NCBI GenBank assembly: GCA_016219275.1
Contig: JACRBM010000086.1
Location: forward strand, 1-64,000
Reading direction: 5' to 3'
Length of the DNA: 64,000 nt
Source of the DNA: Chloroflexota bacterium
Lineage (GTDB): Bacteria; Chloroflexota; Anaerolineae; UBA4142
Below, in pieces: positions 24,825-33,014 of the stretch. The stretch's first letter is position 1. Each line of letters opens with the position of its first letter. The position numbers were made by a program, and so were the translations under genes. The notes under the pieces are model-generated. The model saw nothing but the letters and a program-made list of their open reading frames with translations, was not told where the DNA came from and did not search any database.

Positions 24825-26117
24825 ATGAATAACATCCGCGAAGAGTGTCTCGATAACGGCTTGAAAATTCTGCTCAAATCGGTACGCACCGCGCCGGTGG
24901 CGACCTTTTGGGTGTGGTATCGCGTCGGCTCGCGCAACGAAGTGCCCGGCATCACCGGCGTTTCGCACTGGGTCGAGCACATGATGTTCAAGGGTACGCC
25001 GACGCTGGGCAAAGGCGAGATCATGCGTCTCGTCAATCGCAACGGTGGATCGGATAACGCGTTTACGTGGACCGATTTCACCGCGTACTATGAAACCTTG
25101 CCGAGCGACCGCATTGACCTCGCGCTGCGGATTGAAGCGGATCGTATGGTCAATTCATTGTTCGACCCCACCGAGGTCGCGAGCGAGCGCACCGTCATCA
25201 TCTCCGAACGCGAAGGCGCGGAGAACGAGCCGCGGTTTTGGCTCGCCGAAGAAGTGGGCGCGGCGGCGTACAAGGTGCATCCGTATCATCACGACACGAT
25301 CGGTTGGAAGACCGATCTCGAAACGATGACCCGCGACGATCTCTACCATCACTACAAAACATTTTACGCGCCAAACAACGCGGTCATCGTCGCGGTCGGC
25401 GATTTCGACGCGGACGAGATGCTTCAGAAAATCGCGGACGCGTTCGGCAACCTGCCGCGCGGCAAGGACGCGCCGTCCGTCACAATGGTCGAGCCGCCGC
25501 AAGAAGGCGAACGCCGCGTGTTGTTGCGCCGTCCCGGCGCGACGAGTTATTTCCTCGCGGCGTATCACGGTCCGCGCGCAACCGATCCTGATTTTCTCCC
25601 CGCGTTTGTTATGGCGGGTGTGCTCGCGGGCGTGGGCGGGATGAGTTTTTCGGGACACAGTAGTCCAGGACGTTCATCGCGTTTGTATCGCGCGCTCGTC
25701 GAAACCGGACTCGCGACGGATGTGGATTGCGGTTTTCGCGCGACGATTGACCCAGGTACGATTGACCTATCGGCGACGGTACGCCCAGGTGTGCCGATCC
25801 GCAAAGTCGAAGCCGCGATCTTTGCGGAATTGGACAAAATCGCGCACAAGCCGATCAGCGAGTCCGAGCTTGCCACGGTGATCAAGCAGGTCAAGTCCCA
25901 GTTTGTGTACGCGACGGACGGCGTGATGAATATGGGCTATTGGCTTGGGATGCTGGAAATCGTCGCGTCGTACCAAATGTACGAAACGTTTTTGGACAAT
26001 CTGATGCAAGTAACAAAAGCGGATGTGCAACGCGTCGCGCAAAAATATTTGATCGCGACGAATCGTACGGTTGGTTGGTTCGAGCCGGCGAATGGCAAAC
26101 CAGGGAGAGGACGATGA
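24825..26117 (+). CDS. M16 zinc peptidase, catalytic subunit
   Basis: A 430-residue M16B peptidase resembling the bacterial and mitochondrial processing-peptidase beta subunit. The inverted zinc motif HWVEH is at residues 48-52, and the third ligand Glu lies about 75 residues later in SEREGAENEPRFW. The C-terminal half (from about 215) is the second, inactive M16 lobe. ATG 24825 follows GGAGGATGG. It overlaps the next gene by 4 nt (ATGA); that gene encodes a homolog without the zinc motif. The two probably form a heterodimer with one active site, degrading peptides. There is no signal peptide. Confidence 0.92.
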   Translation: MNNIREECLDNGLKILLKSVRTAPVATFWVWYRVGSRNEVPGITGVSHWVEHMMFKGTPTLGKGEIMRLVNRNGGSDNAFTWTDFTAYYETLPSDRIDLALRIEADRMVNSLFDPTEVASERTVIISEREGAENEPRFWLAEEVGAAAYKVHPYHHDTIGWKTDLETMTRDDLYHHYKTFYAPNNAVIVAVGDFDADEMLQKIADAFGNLPRGKDAPSVTMVEPPQEGERRVLLRRPGATSYFLAAYHGPRATDPDFLPAFVMAGVLAGVGGMSFSGHSSPGRSSRLYRALVETGLATDVDCGFRATIDPGTIDLSATVRPGVPIRKVEAAIFAELDKIAHKPISESELATVIKQVKSQFVYATDGVMNMGYWLGMLEIVASYQMYETFLDNLMQVTKADVQRVAQKYLIATNRTVGWFEPANGKPGRGR

Positions 26118-27388
26118 CCACACTTCCCATTACTCCCGAAACGATCACGCGGGTCACGCTCGATAACGGCTTGACGATTTTGGTGCGCGATAATCCGAAC
26201 AACGCATCGGTAACACTGCGCGGTCGTTTGCGCGCGGGTGGACTGTACGACACGGACAAGACTTCGGGTCTCGCGCATTTCGCGACCGCCGCGCTCCAAC
26301 GGGGCACGCGCAAACGCACCTTTCAAAAATTGAACGAAGAACTCGATCGGCGGGGTATGTCGTTCGGCGTGGGCGCGGGGATGGAGACGATTGGCTTTAG
26401 CGGCAAATCGCTCGTCGAAGATTTCGATCACTTGCTCAACCTCGCCGCCGATGTGTTGATGCATCCGGTCTTTCCAAAAGTCGAAACCGAAAAATTGCGC
26501 CAGGAATTACTTGCCGACCTCAAAGAAGCGGACGACGACACGCATCACGTGGCGTACCGCGAGTTTCGCGCGTTGTGCTATCCCAAGACGCATCCGTACC
26601 ATCGTTTATCCGATGGCAGGGCAGAGACGGTCAAACGCTTAACGCTCGCCGACTTGAGCGATTTTCATGCGCGCTATTTTCGTCCCGATGTAACGACAAT
26701 CGTGATTGTCGGCGATGTGCGCGCGGGCGATGCGATTGCCAAGATCGAACGCGCGTTGGGCAAGTGGCGCACACGCGGCAAACCGGCGGAACACACCTTG
26801 CCCGATGTTCCTCCGCTGAAGCAGAACGCGCGCAAGGTTTCGGCGCTCGCCGGAAAAATGCAAGCCGATCTTGTGCTGGGTCATGCCGGCATCCGCCGCA
26901 CCGATCCCGATTACTACGCGCTCAGTATCGGCGATTTGATTTTTGGACGGCTCGGTTTGTACGGACGACTCGGCGCGAACGTGCGCGACAAGCAAGGGCT
27001 GGCGTACTATGTGTTCAGCGGACTCGAAGCGAATATCGGCGCAGGACCGTGGGCGGTGCGCGCCGGCGTCAATCCCAAAAACATTGATCGCGCGGTGGAC
27101 GGCATCCTGGCTGAGATTGTGCGTTTTCGTTCTGAGCCGGTGACCCAGGATGAGTTGGACGAGGCGCGCGATTTTGTAACTGGCTCGCTCGCGTTGCGAC
27201 TCGAAACGAACGATGGGGTCGCGGCGACGCTAGGAGACATCGAGTTGTTCAGTCTGGGCTTGGATTATTTGCAGCGCTATCCCAGCATCATTCGGGCGAT
27301 CACGGCGGAGCAAATTCTTGCGGCAGTCCAGAAACACGTCCAGATCGAAAACTATGCGCTGACGATTGCGGGTCCAGTGAGTCAGTGA
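26114..27388 (+). CDS. M16 peptidase-like protein, non-catalytic subunit
   Basis: A 424-residue M16 homolog in which the zinc motif is degraded: HFATA at residues 55-59 stands where HxxEH is needed, so both the catalytic Glu and the second His are gone. The remaining fold signatures (SGLAHFATAAL, LLADLKEADDD, a late GLYGRLGANVRDKQGLAYYV) are intact, consistent with a substrate-binding partner of the active subunit encoded directly upstream with a 4-nt overlap. The pattern matches paired bacterial M16B genes. Downstream spacer is filled with gtgaacagtgaacagt and ttcagtattcag words. Confidence 0.9.
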   Translation: MTTLPITPETITRVTLDNGLTILVRDNPNNASVTLRGRLRAGGLYDTDKTSGLAHFATAALQRGTRKRTFQKLNEELDRRGMSFGVGAGMETIGFSGKSLVEDFDHLLNLAADVLMHPVFPKVETEKLRQELLADLKEADDDTHHVAYREFRALCYPKTHPYHRLSDGRAETVKRLTLADLSDFHARYFRPDVTTIVIVGDVRAGDAIAKIERALGKWRTRGKPAEHTLPDVPPLKQNARKVSALAGKMQADLVLGHAGIRRTDPDYYALSIGDLIFGRLGLYGRLGANVRDKQGLAYYVFSGLEANIGAGPWAVRAGVNPKNIDRAVDGILAEIVRFRSEPVTQDELDEARDFVTGSLALRLETNDGVAATLGDIELFSLGLDYLQRYPSIIRAITAEQILAAVQKHVQIENYALTIAGPVSQ

Positions 27389-27473
27389 ACAGTGAACAGT
27401 GAACAGTTTTCAGTGTTCAGTATTCAGAGAACCAAATCGAAACCTGAAACATGCAAGCGAGTCAGGAGTCACG

Positions 27474-28097
27474 ATGGTCGAACCAAAGAAACGCGCGCCT
27501 CGGCGCAAAAAAATTGAAAAGTTTGAGGAAGAGTCCATCGAATTGGAAGATGCCGGCGCGCGCGATGTGAGCGCGCATACGGTCAACATCCGGCATGGCG
27601 GCGTGCGCGACATCAAAAAAGCCGATACGGTTACGGTAACACAAGGCGGCGTGAACGCAGTGGATGCCAAGAACGTGACGGTCAACCAGGGTGGCATCGT
27701 CCAGGTTGAGGCGGATTCTGTCACCGTCAAACAAGGGGGCATCGGGCGCGTCGAAGCGAGCGAGGTTTCGGTTACACAAGGCGCGGTGATGTTAGCGCAA
27801 GCGGAGAACGCGCAGTTGAGTCAAGGCACGGCGTTGGCGGTGACCGGCACGAACATCGGCGTTGAGATGGGCGGCGCGCAGTACATGCTCGCGCGCGAAT
27901 CCATCCATGTTCAGCAGGGCGGCGCGATGGTCATGGCAGCGCCGCGCATTCAAGTGGAGAACGGCGGCGCGATGTTTCTGTTTGCGCGCGAGGTGCATGG
28001 CGACGTGCGCGTCATGTTCGACCGGCGCAGCGCGCTCGTCTTCGGCATCGCGGCGGGAGTGGTGATCGGGTTGCTTACGCTAGCAAAGCGAAAATAG
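27474..28097 (+). CDS. Predicted 15-residue-repeat beta-solenoid protein with C-terminal membrane helix
   Basis: A 207-residue protein of no family I can name. After a basic/acidic N-terminus (1-33) come about nine repeats of 15-16 residues (35-173) with the consensus (I/V)xVxQGG(I/V/A)xxVxAxx, for example VTVNQGGIVQVEADS and VTVKQGGIGRVEASE. The alternating hydrophobic pattern with paired Gly is what a small right-handed beta-helix shows, recalling bactofilin-like polymers. A hydrophobic helix (187-203) and LAKRK tail anchor the C-terminus, so the solenoid would lie in the cytoplasm. The start ATG 27474 is chosen because the upstream frame runs in repeat DNA. It shares direction with the M16 pair and is followed by a terminator. 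Function unknown. Confidence 0.8.
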   Translation: MVEPKKRAPRRKKIEKFEEESIELEDAGARDVSAHTVNIRHGGVRDIKKADTVTVTQGGVNAVDAKNVTVNQGGIVQVEADSVTVKQGGIGRVEASEVSVTQGAVMLAQAENAQLSQGTALAVTGTNIGVEMGGAQYMLARESIHVQQGGAMVMAAPRIQVENGGAMFLFAREVHGDVRVMFDRRSALVFGIAAGVVIGLLTLAKRK

Positions 28098-28107
28098 ATT
28101 GGTCGTC

Positions 28108-28138
28108 AAGATGCTCACTCGCACCGAGTGAGCATCTT
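28108..28138 (+). terminator. Rho-independent terminator
   Basis: A 14-bp perfect stem (aagatgctcactcg at 28108-28121 with cgagtgagcatctt at 28125-28138) and a 3-nt loop, following the solenoid gene. Its last bases abut the -35 box of the next promoter. The T-run is short. Confidence 0.75.
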
Positions 28139-28166
28139 TGACTTGTACCCGCGTTCGAATTATACT
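28138..28166 (+). promoter_or_regulatory. Promoter of the coiled-coil protein gene
   Basis: TTGACT (28138-28143), 17-nt spacer, TATACT (28161-28166). Transcription is predicted to start near 28173, three bases before ATG 28176, giving a leaderless mRNA; there is no Shine-Dalgarno. Confidence 0.7.
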
Positions 28167-28175
28167 GGGTATACG

Positions 28176-30272
28176 ATGTTGCCGATTATTCAGAATTACG
28201 CGGCGATTATTATTTTCATCATTGCGCTGATTTATGGCGCGGTGGTGTTTTTGATCGCGCTTTCCACCAACCGCGCCGCCGAAGCCACGCGGCGCAAAGC
28301 CGAGGCGCGGTTCAAAGAAGCCAAGGACGAACGCGCGGCGGCGGCGCACGCGTTGCAACAATCGGTGATGGAACGCCGCAAAGCCGAGGACGCGTTGCGG
28401 CTTGCCGACGACACGATGCGCCAAGCACGCGCGGAGTACGAGCAGGTTCGCAAAGAGCAAACGACGCTGCAACACTTGCTCAACCAAACCGAACAAGAAC
28501 GCGAGTCCGCGGCGGAAGCGCAGCGCGCCGCGAATGCTACCCTCAAGCAAGTCGAAGAAGAACGGTTGAAGGCGCAAGAAGAGCGCCAGATCGCGGAGCA
28601 AGCCCTGACGAACGCGGAGGAAGAACGCCTCGACGCGGAAGAAGACCGGTACGCCGCCGAAGTCGCGTTAAAAAAAGCGGAAGAGGAAAGCGCGCGCGCT
28701 GGCGATTGGAACGCCTCGGCGGAAGAAAAATTGGAACAAGCCGCGGCGGAACACGAACAAGCACGCGAAGAACGACTCGCCGCCGAACAAAAACTTACCT
28801 TGGCGGAAGACCGTTTAGAGCAAGCTGACGACGCGCAGCAATCCGCGAAAAAGACGTTGCGCCAGGTAGTCGAAGAACGTTTTCTCGTCGAAGAGAAACG
28901 GCGCGCGGCTGAGGATTTGATGCGTCGCGCCGAAAACGAACGTCGCGCGGCGGAGCAAATGCGAAGCCAGGTCGAGGCGGAGCGCCAAGCGGCGGAACGC
29001 GCGTTGCACGAAGCGAAAGAATTGCGCGACCTTGCCGAACCTATGATGGCGCGCGCCCAAGCCGAACGACAGAAAATCGAAAAGGACCGGCTTGAACTAG
29101 AACAGAACCGCTTGCGTTTCCAAACCGAACAAAGCGATTGGCACGCGCAAGTGGAACGCGAGCAAGCCCAGCACACGCGCGAGTGGACGCAGGCGCGGCA
29201 AGCGTTCGAGCAAGAGCAAACCGATTGGCGCGCCCAGGCGGATCAGGAACAAGCTCGGCACGAACGCGAGTGGACGCAAGCGCGCATCGAGTTCGAATCC
29301 GAAAAGAGCAACTGGCGGTCGCAAAAAGAGCGCGAACAGGCGCAACTCGCGCGCGAAGCGGCGCAAGCGCGGCAAGCGATCGAACAAGACAAACAAGCCG
29401 CGCGCGAGCAACTCCAAAAAGAGCGCGACCAGCACGCACGCGAGTTGGCGAACGCGCGTCAAGCATTCGAGCAAGAGCAGAACGCGTTACGCGCACAATT
29501 GGAAGAGGAACGCGAACAACGCACGCGCGAACAAGCCGAAGCGCAACAGGCATTGGAGCAAACACAAGCCACGTGGCGAACGCGCGCCGAGAAGGAACTG
29601 GCTTTGGCGCGACAACAACTGGAGAGTGAACGCGCGCGTGTGAATGAGATGTTCACGAATGCGGAACACAAACACCTTCAGGCGTTGGAATCGCGCCAGC
29701 AGGCGCGCGAATCACGCGTGGCGGCGGAACAGGCGCGGCGCGAAGCCGAGCGCGCGCTCTATCGCGCGCAAGAACTCGAACGCGAGACCGCCGGGCGACT
29801 CGCGCAAGCGCAAGAGAGCGAACGTCGCGCCCAGGAATCGCGCGAGGTCGCCGAGCCGTTGACGGCGCGCGCGCACGAGGACCGCCTCCAAGCCCAGCAA
29901 GATCGCGCGTCGGCGGAACAGGCGTTGCGGCAGGCGCAAGCGGACCGCCAAGCGGCGGAAGCCGCGCTGCGCCAAGCCGAAGAAAAACATCGGCTCGCGC
30001 GCGAAGCGCAGGTGGACGCGGAACTGGGTTTCCAACAAGCGCAACGCGACCGCGAGCAAGCCGCGCAGGATCGCGCCGCGGCGGAATCCGCGCAACGCGA
30101 AGCGGAAGAGTTGCGCGCGCAAGCGCAAGACCTGGCGCGCCAAGCCACGCAAGCCCAGGATGAAGTGCGGCGCGAACGGCGCGAGCAAAAGAACGAACCC
30201 GATTCGCTATTGTTGCGCCGCTTGCGAAAGCGCGACGCCGAAGAAGCCAAACAAAAAACGCGCACCGATTGA
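28176..30272 (+). CDS. Membrane-anchored long coiled-coil protein
   Basis: A 698-residue protein: one N-terminal membrane helix (about 8-30, AAIIIFIIALIYGAVVFLIAL) followed by about 640 residues of nearly uninterrupted Ala/Glu/Arg/Gln-rich helix, with short recurring units such as AEEERL, RAAAEQAR and EREQAQ and a spectrin- or tropomyosin-like heptad feel. It includes a more regular stretch (about 325-500) where EREQARxxREWTQARQAFEQEQ-type units of about 36 residues repeat. It ends in a basic tail, KRDAEEAKQKTRTD. The start at 28176 is supported by promoter position. Function unknown; a cytoplasmic scaffold tethered to the membrane is one possibility. The next gene starts 2 nt after the stop. 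Codon bias alone produces long open frames on the other strand, which are not genes. Confidence 0.85.
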   Translation: MLPIIQNYAAIIIFIIALIYGAVVFLIALSTNRAAEATRRKAEARFKEAKDERAAAAHALQQSVMERRKAEDALRLADDTMRQARAEYEQVRKEQTTLQHLLNQTEQERESAAEAQRAANATLKQVEEERLKAQEERQIAEQALTNAEEERLDAEEDRYAAEVALKKAEEESARAGDWNASAEEKLEQAAAEHEQAREERLAAEQKLTLAEDRLEQADDAQQSAKKTLRQVVEERFLVEEKRRAAEDLMRRAENERRAAEQMRSQVEAERQAAERALHEAKELRDLAEPMMARAQAERQKIEKDRLELEQNRLRFQTEQSDWHAQVEREQAQHTREWTQARQAFEQEQTDWRAQADQEQARHEREWTQARIEFESEKSNWRSQKEREQAQLAREAAQARQAIEQDKQAAREQLQKERDQHARELANARQAFEQEQNALRAQLEEEREQRTREQAEAQQALEQTQATWRTRAEKELALARQQLESERARVNEMFTNAEHKHLQALESRQQARESRVAAEQARREAERALYRAQELERETAGRLAQAQESERRAQESREVAEPLTARAHEDRLQAQQDRASAEQALRQAQADRQAAEAALRQAEEKHRLAREAQVDAELGFQQAQRDREQAAQDRAAAESAQREAEELRAQAQDLARQATQAQDEVRRERREQKNEPDSLLLRRLRKRDAEEAKQKTRTD

Positions 30273-30273
30273 A

Positions 30274-30951
30274 ATGCAATTCTACTTTATTCGTCATGCC
30301 CAGTCCGCCAACAATCATCTCTACGCCACGACCAACTCGACGCTGGGACGCAGTCAAGACCCCGAACTGACCGAACTCGGCGCACGCCAAGCCAAACTGC
30401 TCGCGCAATTCATTCGCGCGAGCGATTTGAATCTCACGCATCTCTACACCAGTCTGATGATTCGCGCGATTGAAACCGGCGTGGTCGTCGCGAACGCGAT
30501 CGGCGTACCGCTCGTCGCATGGGATGACCTTCACGAAACTGGCGGAATCTATCTCGACGACCCAGCGACCGGCGGACGGATCGGGCAAGCCGGTAACAAT
30601 CGCGCATACTTTGAGAATCGTTTTCCGCATTTGGTTTTGCCCGCGACCCTGGGTGAAGCGGGGTGGTGGCACTGCCGCCCCTTCGAGGAACGCGAATGGC
30701 GTCCCGCGCGCGCGGCGCGCGTGCTTGCCGAGTTGCTCGCGCGGCATGGCGGCACGGAAGATCGCGTCGCGTTTTTCAGCCATGGTGGTTTCTTCAACTA
30801 TTTGCTCGCCGCGATTCTCAAATTGCCGACTCTCGAGGCGTATTGGTTCGAGTGTGCGAACACGGCGATCACGCGGATTGATTTTGGCGAGCGGATTGAA
30901 ATCGCGTACGTCAATCGCGTGGATTTTTTACCGCGCGAGATGATCACGTAA
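30274..30951 (+). CDS. Histidine phosphatase family protein (phosphoglycerate-mutase-like)
   Basis: A 225-residue histidine phosphatase. The catalytic core RHAQSAN lies at residues 7-13 (the usual RHGxxxx with Ala for Gly), DPELTELGARQAKLLA supplies a conserved Arg region, YTSLMIRAIETG carries the second Arg-Glu pair and FFSHGGFFN gives the second catalytic His. These enzymes hydrolyse phosphomonoesters, and some are phosphoglycerate mutases or phosphoserine phosphatases; substrate cannot be told. ATG 30274 overlaps nothing but lies 1 nt after the preceding stop, so it is probably cotranscribed with the coiled-coil gene. Confidence 0.9.
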   Translation: MQFYFIRHAQSANNHLYATTNSTLGRSQDPELTELGARQAKLLAQFIRASDLNLTHLYTSLMIRAIETGVVVANAIGVPLVAWDDLHETGGIYLDDPATGGRIGQAGNNRAYFENRFPHLVLPATLGEAGWWHCRPFEEREWRPARAARVLAELLARHGGTEDRVAFFSHGGFFNYLLAAILKLPTLEAYWFECANTAITRIDFGERIEIAYVNRVDFLPREMIT

Positions 30952-31021
30952 AGTAAATTTCCTATTTGCTCGTTTCACATCGTAGTTTGCATCGCGGATA
31001 CATTTTTACACAGGGGGGAGA

Positions 31022-32359
31022 ATGAACGACAAGCAAAAAGAACTGGTTGAACGCGCGCAAGCCGACGGCGTGCAATTCGTCAGTCTGCAATTGACCGACG
31101 TGTTCGGCTCGATCAAAAATATTACGATTCCGGTGGGGCGTCTAGGCGAGACGCTCGAACACGGCATTTGGTTCGACGGTTCTTCGATCCAAGGTTTCAC
31201 GCGCATTTATGAGAGCGACATGTTTATGGTGCCGGATATTGCGACGTATCGCGTGCTTCCCTGGACAGAAGGCGACCATCGCGTCGCGCGATTGATTTGC
31301 GACGCGTATCGCCCCGACGGCGAGCCGTTCGAAGGCGACCCGCGCGGAATTTTGCGCCGCGTGGTTCAGCGCGCCGCGGCGATGGGTTTGCGATATTACA
31401 CCGCGTCCGAGCCGGAATTTTTCCTGTTCCGCCAATCGGACGGAGCGAAACCGGTCGTGCACGATGTCGCCGGCTATTTCGATTTCTCGCCGCGTGACCT
31501 GGCTTCCGAAGTGCGCCAGGACATTATTCTCGCACTCGAGCAGATGGGCATCGAAGTCGAACGCGGGCATCACGAAGTGGCGACCGGTCAGCATGAAATC
31601 AATTTTCGCTACGACGACGCCGTGTCGAGCGCGGACACGTTGATGACGTTCAAGTACACGGTCAAAGCCATCGCGCAGGCGCATGATCTTTACGCGACAT
31701 TCATGCCCAAGCCCATCGCGGGCATCAACGGGTCGGGCATGCACACGCATCAAAGTCTGTTCGATGCCAAGGGCGAAACGAATTTGTTTTACGATGCGAA
31801 CGATGCATACCACCTCTCGCCGCTCGCGTACAACTTTCTCGCCGGTCAACTCGAACACGCGCGCGCGCTTGCCGCGATTGTCGCGCCGACGGTGAATTCG
31901 TACAAGCGGCTCGTGCCCGGTTACGAAGCGCCGGTCAACATTTGTTGGGGACAGATCAATCGCTCGGCGTTGATGCGGATTCCGCGCTACTCCAAGGGTC
32001 GCGAAAAATCGACGCGTATGGAATTGCGTTGCCCCGATTCGAGCAGCAATCCGTACTTGGTGCTCGCCGCGATGCTCGCCGCCGGTCTCGACGGCGTTCA
32101 GCGCAAACTCCAAGCGCCGCCGCCAATTGAAGAGAGTTCGTACGAAATGACGGACGCGGATATGCAGGCGCGCGGCATCGGCGTGTTGCCCGGCTCGTTG
32201 GGCGAGGCGCTCGCCGAGTTGGAGAAAGACGAGGTCGTGCGCGAATCGTTGGGAGAACATGGCTACAAGGGTTTTGTCCGCGCTAAACGTCGCGAGTGGG
32301 ACGAGTACCGTTTGCAGGTTTCGCAGTGGGAGTGGAATCGGTACTTTGAAGTCGTCTAG
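31022..32359 (+). CDS. glnA: Glutamine synthetase, type I (GSI-alpha-like)
   Basis: A 445-residue type I glutamine synthetase, which joins ammonia to glutamate using ATP. Motifs in order: DGSSIQGF (near 58-65), the EPEFFLF metal-binding strand (about 135-141), NGSGMHTHQSLF with the conserved His and Gly, KRLVPGYEAPV with the phosphate Arg partner, and NRSALMRIPR. The shorter length and C-terminal EKDEVVRESLGEHGYKGF fit the non-adenylylated GSI-alpha form. CACAGGGGGGAG precedes ATG 31022. It is a stand-alone gene with its own terminator (32406-32450). No PII or glnR-like gene is nearby. Confidence 0.95.
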   Translation: MNDKQKELVERAQADGVQFVSLQLTDVFGSIKNITIPVGRLGETLEHGIWFDGSSIQGFTRIYESDMFMVPDIATYRVLPWTEGDHRVARLICDAYRPDGEPFEGDPRGILRRVVQRAAAMGLRYYTASEPEFFLFRQSDGAKPVVHDVAGYFDFSPRDLASEVRQDIILALEQMGIEVERGHHEVATGQHEINFRYDDAVSSADTLMTFKYTVKAIAQAHDLYATFMPKPIAGINGSGMHTHQSLFDAKGETNLFYDANDAYHLSPLAYNFLAGQLEHARALAAIVAPTVNSYKRLVPGYEAPVNICWGQINRSALMRIPRYSKGREKSTRMELRCPDSSSNPYLVLAAMLAAGLDGVQRKLQAPPPIEESSYEMTDADMQARGIGVLPGSLGEALAELEKDEVVRESLGEHGYKGFVRAKRREWDEYRLQVSQWEWNRYFEVV

Positions 32360-32405
32360 GTGTGTGGTTGGATAGTTGCGTGGTCGCCTAGTCGTCGGTG
32401 AGTTG

Positions 32406-32450
32406 AAGACCTTTCGGGTTGGGCGCGTGAAAACCTGGGAGGTCTTTTTT
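32406..32450 (+). terminator. Rho-independent terminator of glnA
   Basis: aagacct (32406-32412) pairs with aggtctt (32440-32446), and an inner gggtt/aacc segment extends the stem; a TTTTTT run follows. It lies about 47 nt past the glnA stop. Confidence 0.75.
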
Positions 32451-32455
32451 CTATT

Positions 32456-32494
32456 CCCTCCCCTGCGAAAGCGGGGGAGGGTTAGGGCGGGGGG
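32456..32494. repeat. CCCTCCCC/GGGGAGGG hairpin repeat, copy 3
   Basis: ccctcccctgcgaaagcggg followed by ggagggttagggcgggggg; the C-rich arm pairs with the G-rich arm around a gcgaaagc loop. Same family as 1721-1763 and 12774-12817. It lies between the glnA terminator and the next promoter. Confidence 0.65.
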
Positions 32495-32514
32495 TGAATT
32501 TCGGCGCGCGTCGT

Positions 32515-32543
32515 TTGCGCAACTCACGCGCTTGCCTTATAAT
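32515..32543 (+). promoter_or_regulatory. Promoter of the small-protein/ttuB/ttuA unit
   Basis: TTGCGC (32515-32520), 17-nt spacer, TATAAT (32538-32543). The predicted start near 32550 leaves room for the GAGGGGG ribosome-binding site before ATG 32567. Confidence 0.6.
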
Positions 32544-32566
32544 GCGCCACACGCGACGAGGGGGAA

Positions 32567-32755
32567 ATGAAAAAACGAAACAAGGATTCCATTCATCGTC
32601 GGAAGAAACCGTCTGTTGTAGAAGACCCAACACTGCGGATTATTGGTTTGGGACATTCTGGTAAGGGCGATATTTCGGTCAATCACGATGATTACATTGT
32701 CAAGGCGATACGCAAGAAAAGTATAGAACAAGATGCAAATCACCTTTCGCAATAA
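32567..32755 (+). CDS. Small basic protein of unknown function
   Basis: A 62-residue basic protein (MKKRNKDSIHRRKK N-terminus, then GLGHSGKGDISVNHDDYIVKAIRKKS). I recognise no family. Support for translation is a promoter at 32515-32543 and a strong ribosome-binding site (GAGGGGG, six bases before ATG 32567). It overlaps the start of the sulfur-carrier gene by 23 nt, an arrangement that suggests translational coupling to ttuB. A DNA- or RNA-binding role is possible from charge alone. Confidence 0.5.
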   Translation: MKKRNKDSIHRRKKPSVVEDPTLRIIGLGHSGKGDISVNHDDYIVKAIRKKSIEQDANHLSQ

Positions 32756-32921
32756 AACGTACGAAGTGAAACCGGGCATCACCGCGCGCGACGCGATCAA
32801 AAAAATCGGGCTTGATCCCGAAGCGGTGCTCATCACGGTCAATGGCAAACTTGTCACCGACGATGTGATTCTGCGCGATGAGGATCAGGTGAAGCTCGTG
32901 GCGGTTGTTTCCGGGGGATAA
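32733..32921 (+). CDS. ttuB: Ubiquitin-like sulfur carrier protein (MoaD/ThiS family, TtuB-like)
   Basis: A 62-residue beta-grasp protein ending in GG (VAVVSGG), the C-terminal Gly-Gly that is adenylated and turned into a thiocarboxylate. The ITFRNKTYEVKPGITARDAIKKIGLDPE start (given in parts: ITFRNKTYEV, then DAIKKIGL) and LVTDDVILRDEDQVKLV match the MoaD/ThiS fold. Its position directly before a TtuA homolog identifies it as the likely sulfur donor for 2-thiolation of ribothymidine 54 in tRNA, important for heat tolerance in Thermus. No E1-like activating gene is in this window; a shared ThiF/MoeB-like protein elsewhere would be needed. Confidence 0.78.
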   Translation: MQITFRNKTYEVKPGITARDAIKKIGLDPEAVLITVNGKLVTDDVILRDEDQVKLVAVVSGG

Positions 32922-33014
32922 AATAAAATTTTCGATTTTCGATTTCTGATTTTCGATTGTCACCCGGCAATCACAAATCGCAAATCGCAAATCATAAATC
33001 AGAAATGGTGTGTG

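Noticed and set aside
28232-29176. Minus-strand frame rich in Ser, Arg, Ala and Cys opposite the coiled-coil gene
   Set aside because: Composition is the complement of repeated GCG/GAA/CGC codons; it has no protein-like pattern.
31142-32527. 461-codon minus-strand frame opposite glnA
   Set aside because: Antisense shadow of glutamine synthetase; no start signal, no recognisable domain.
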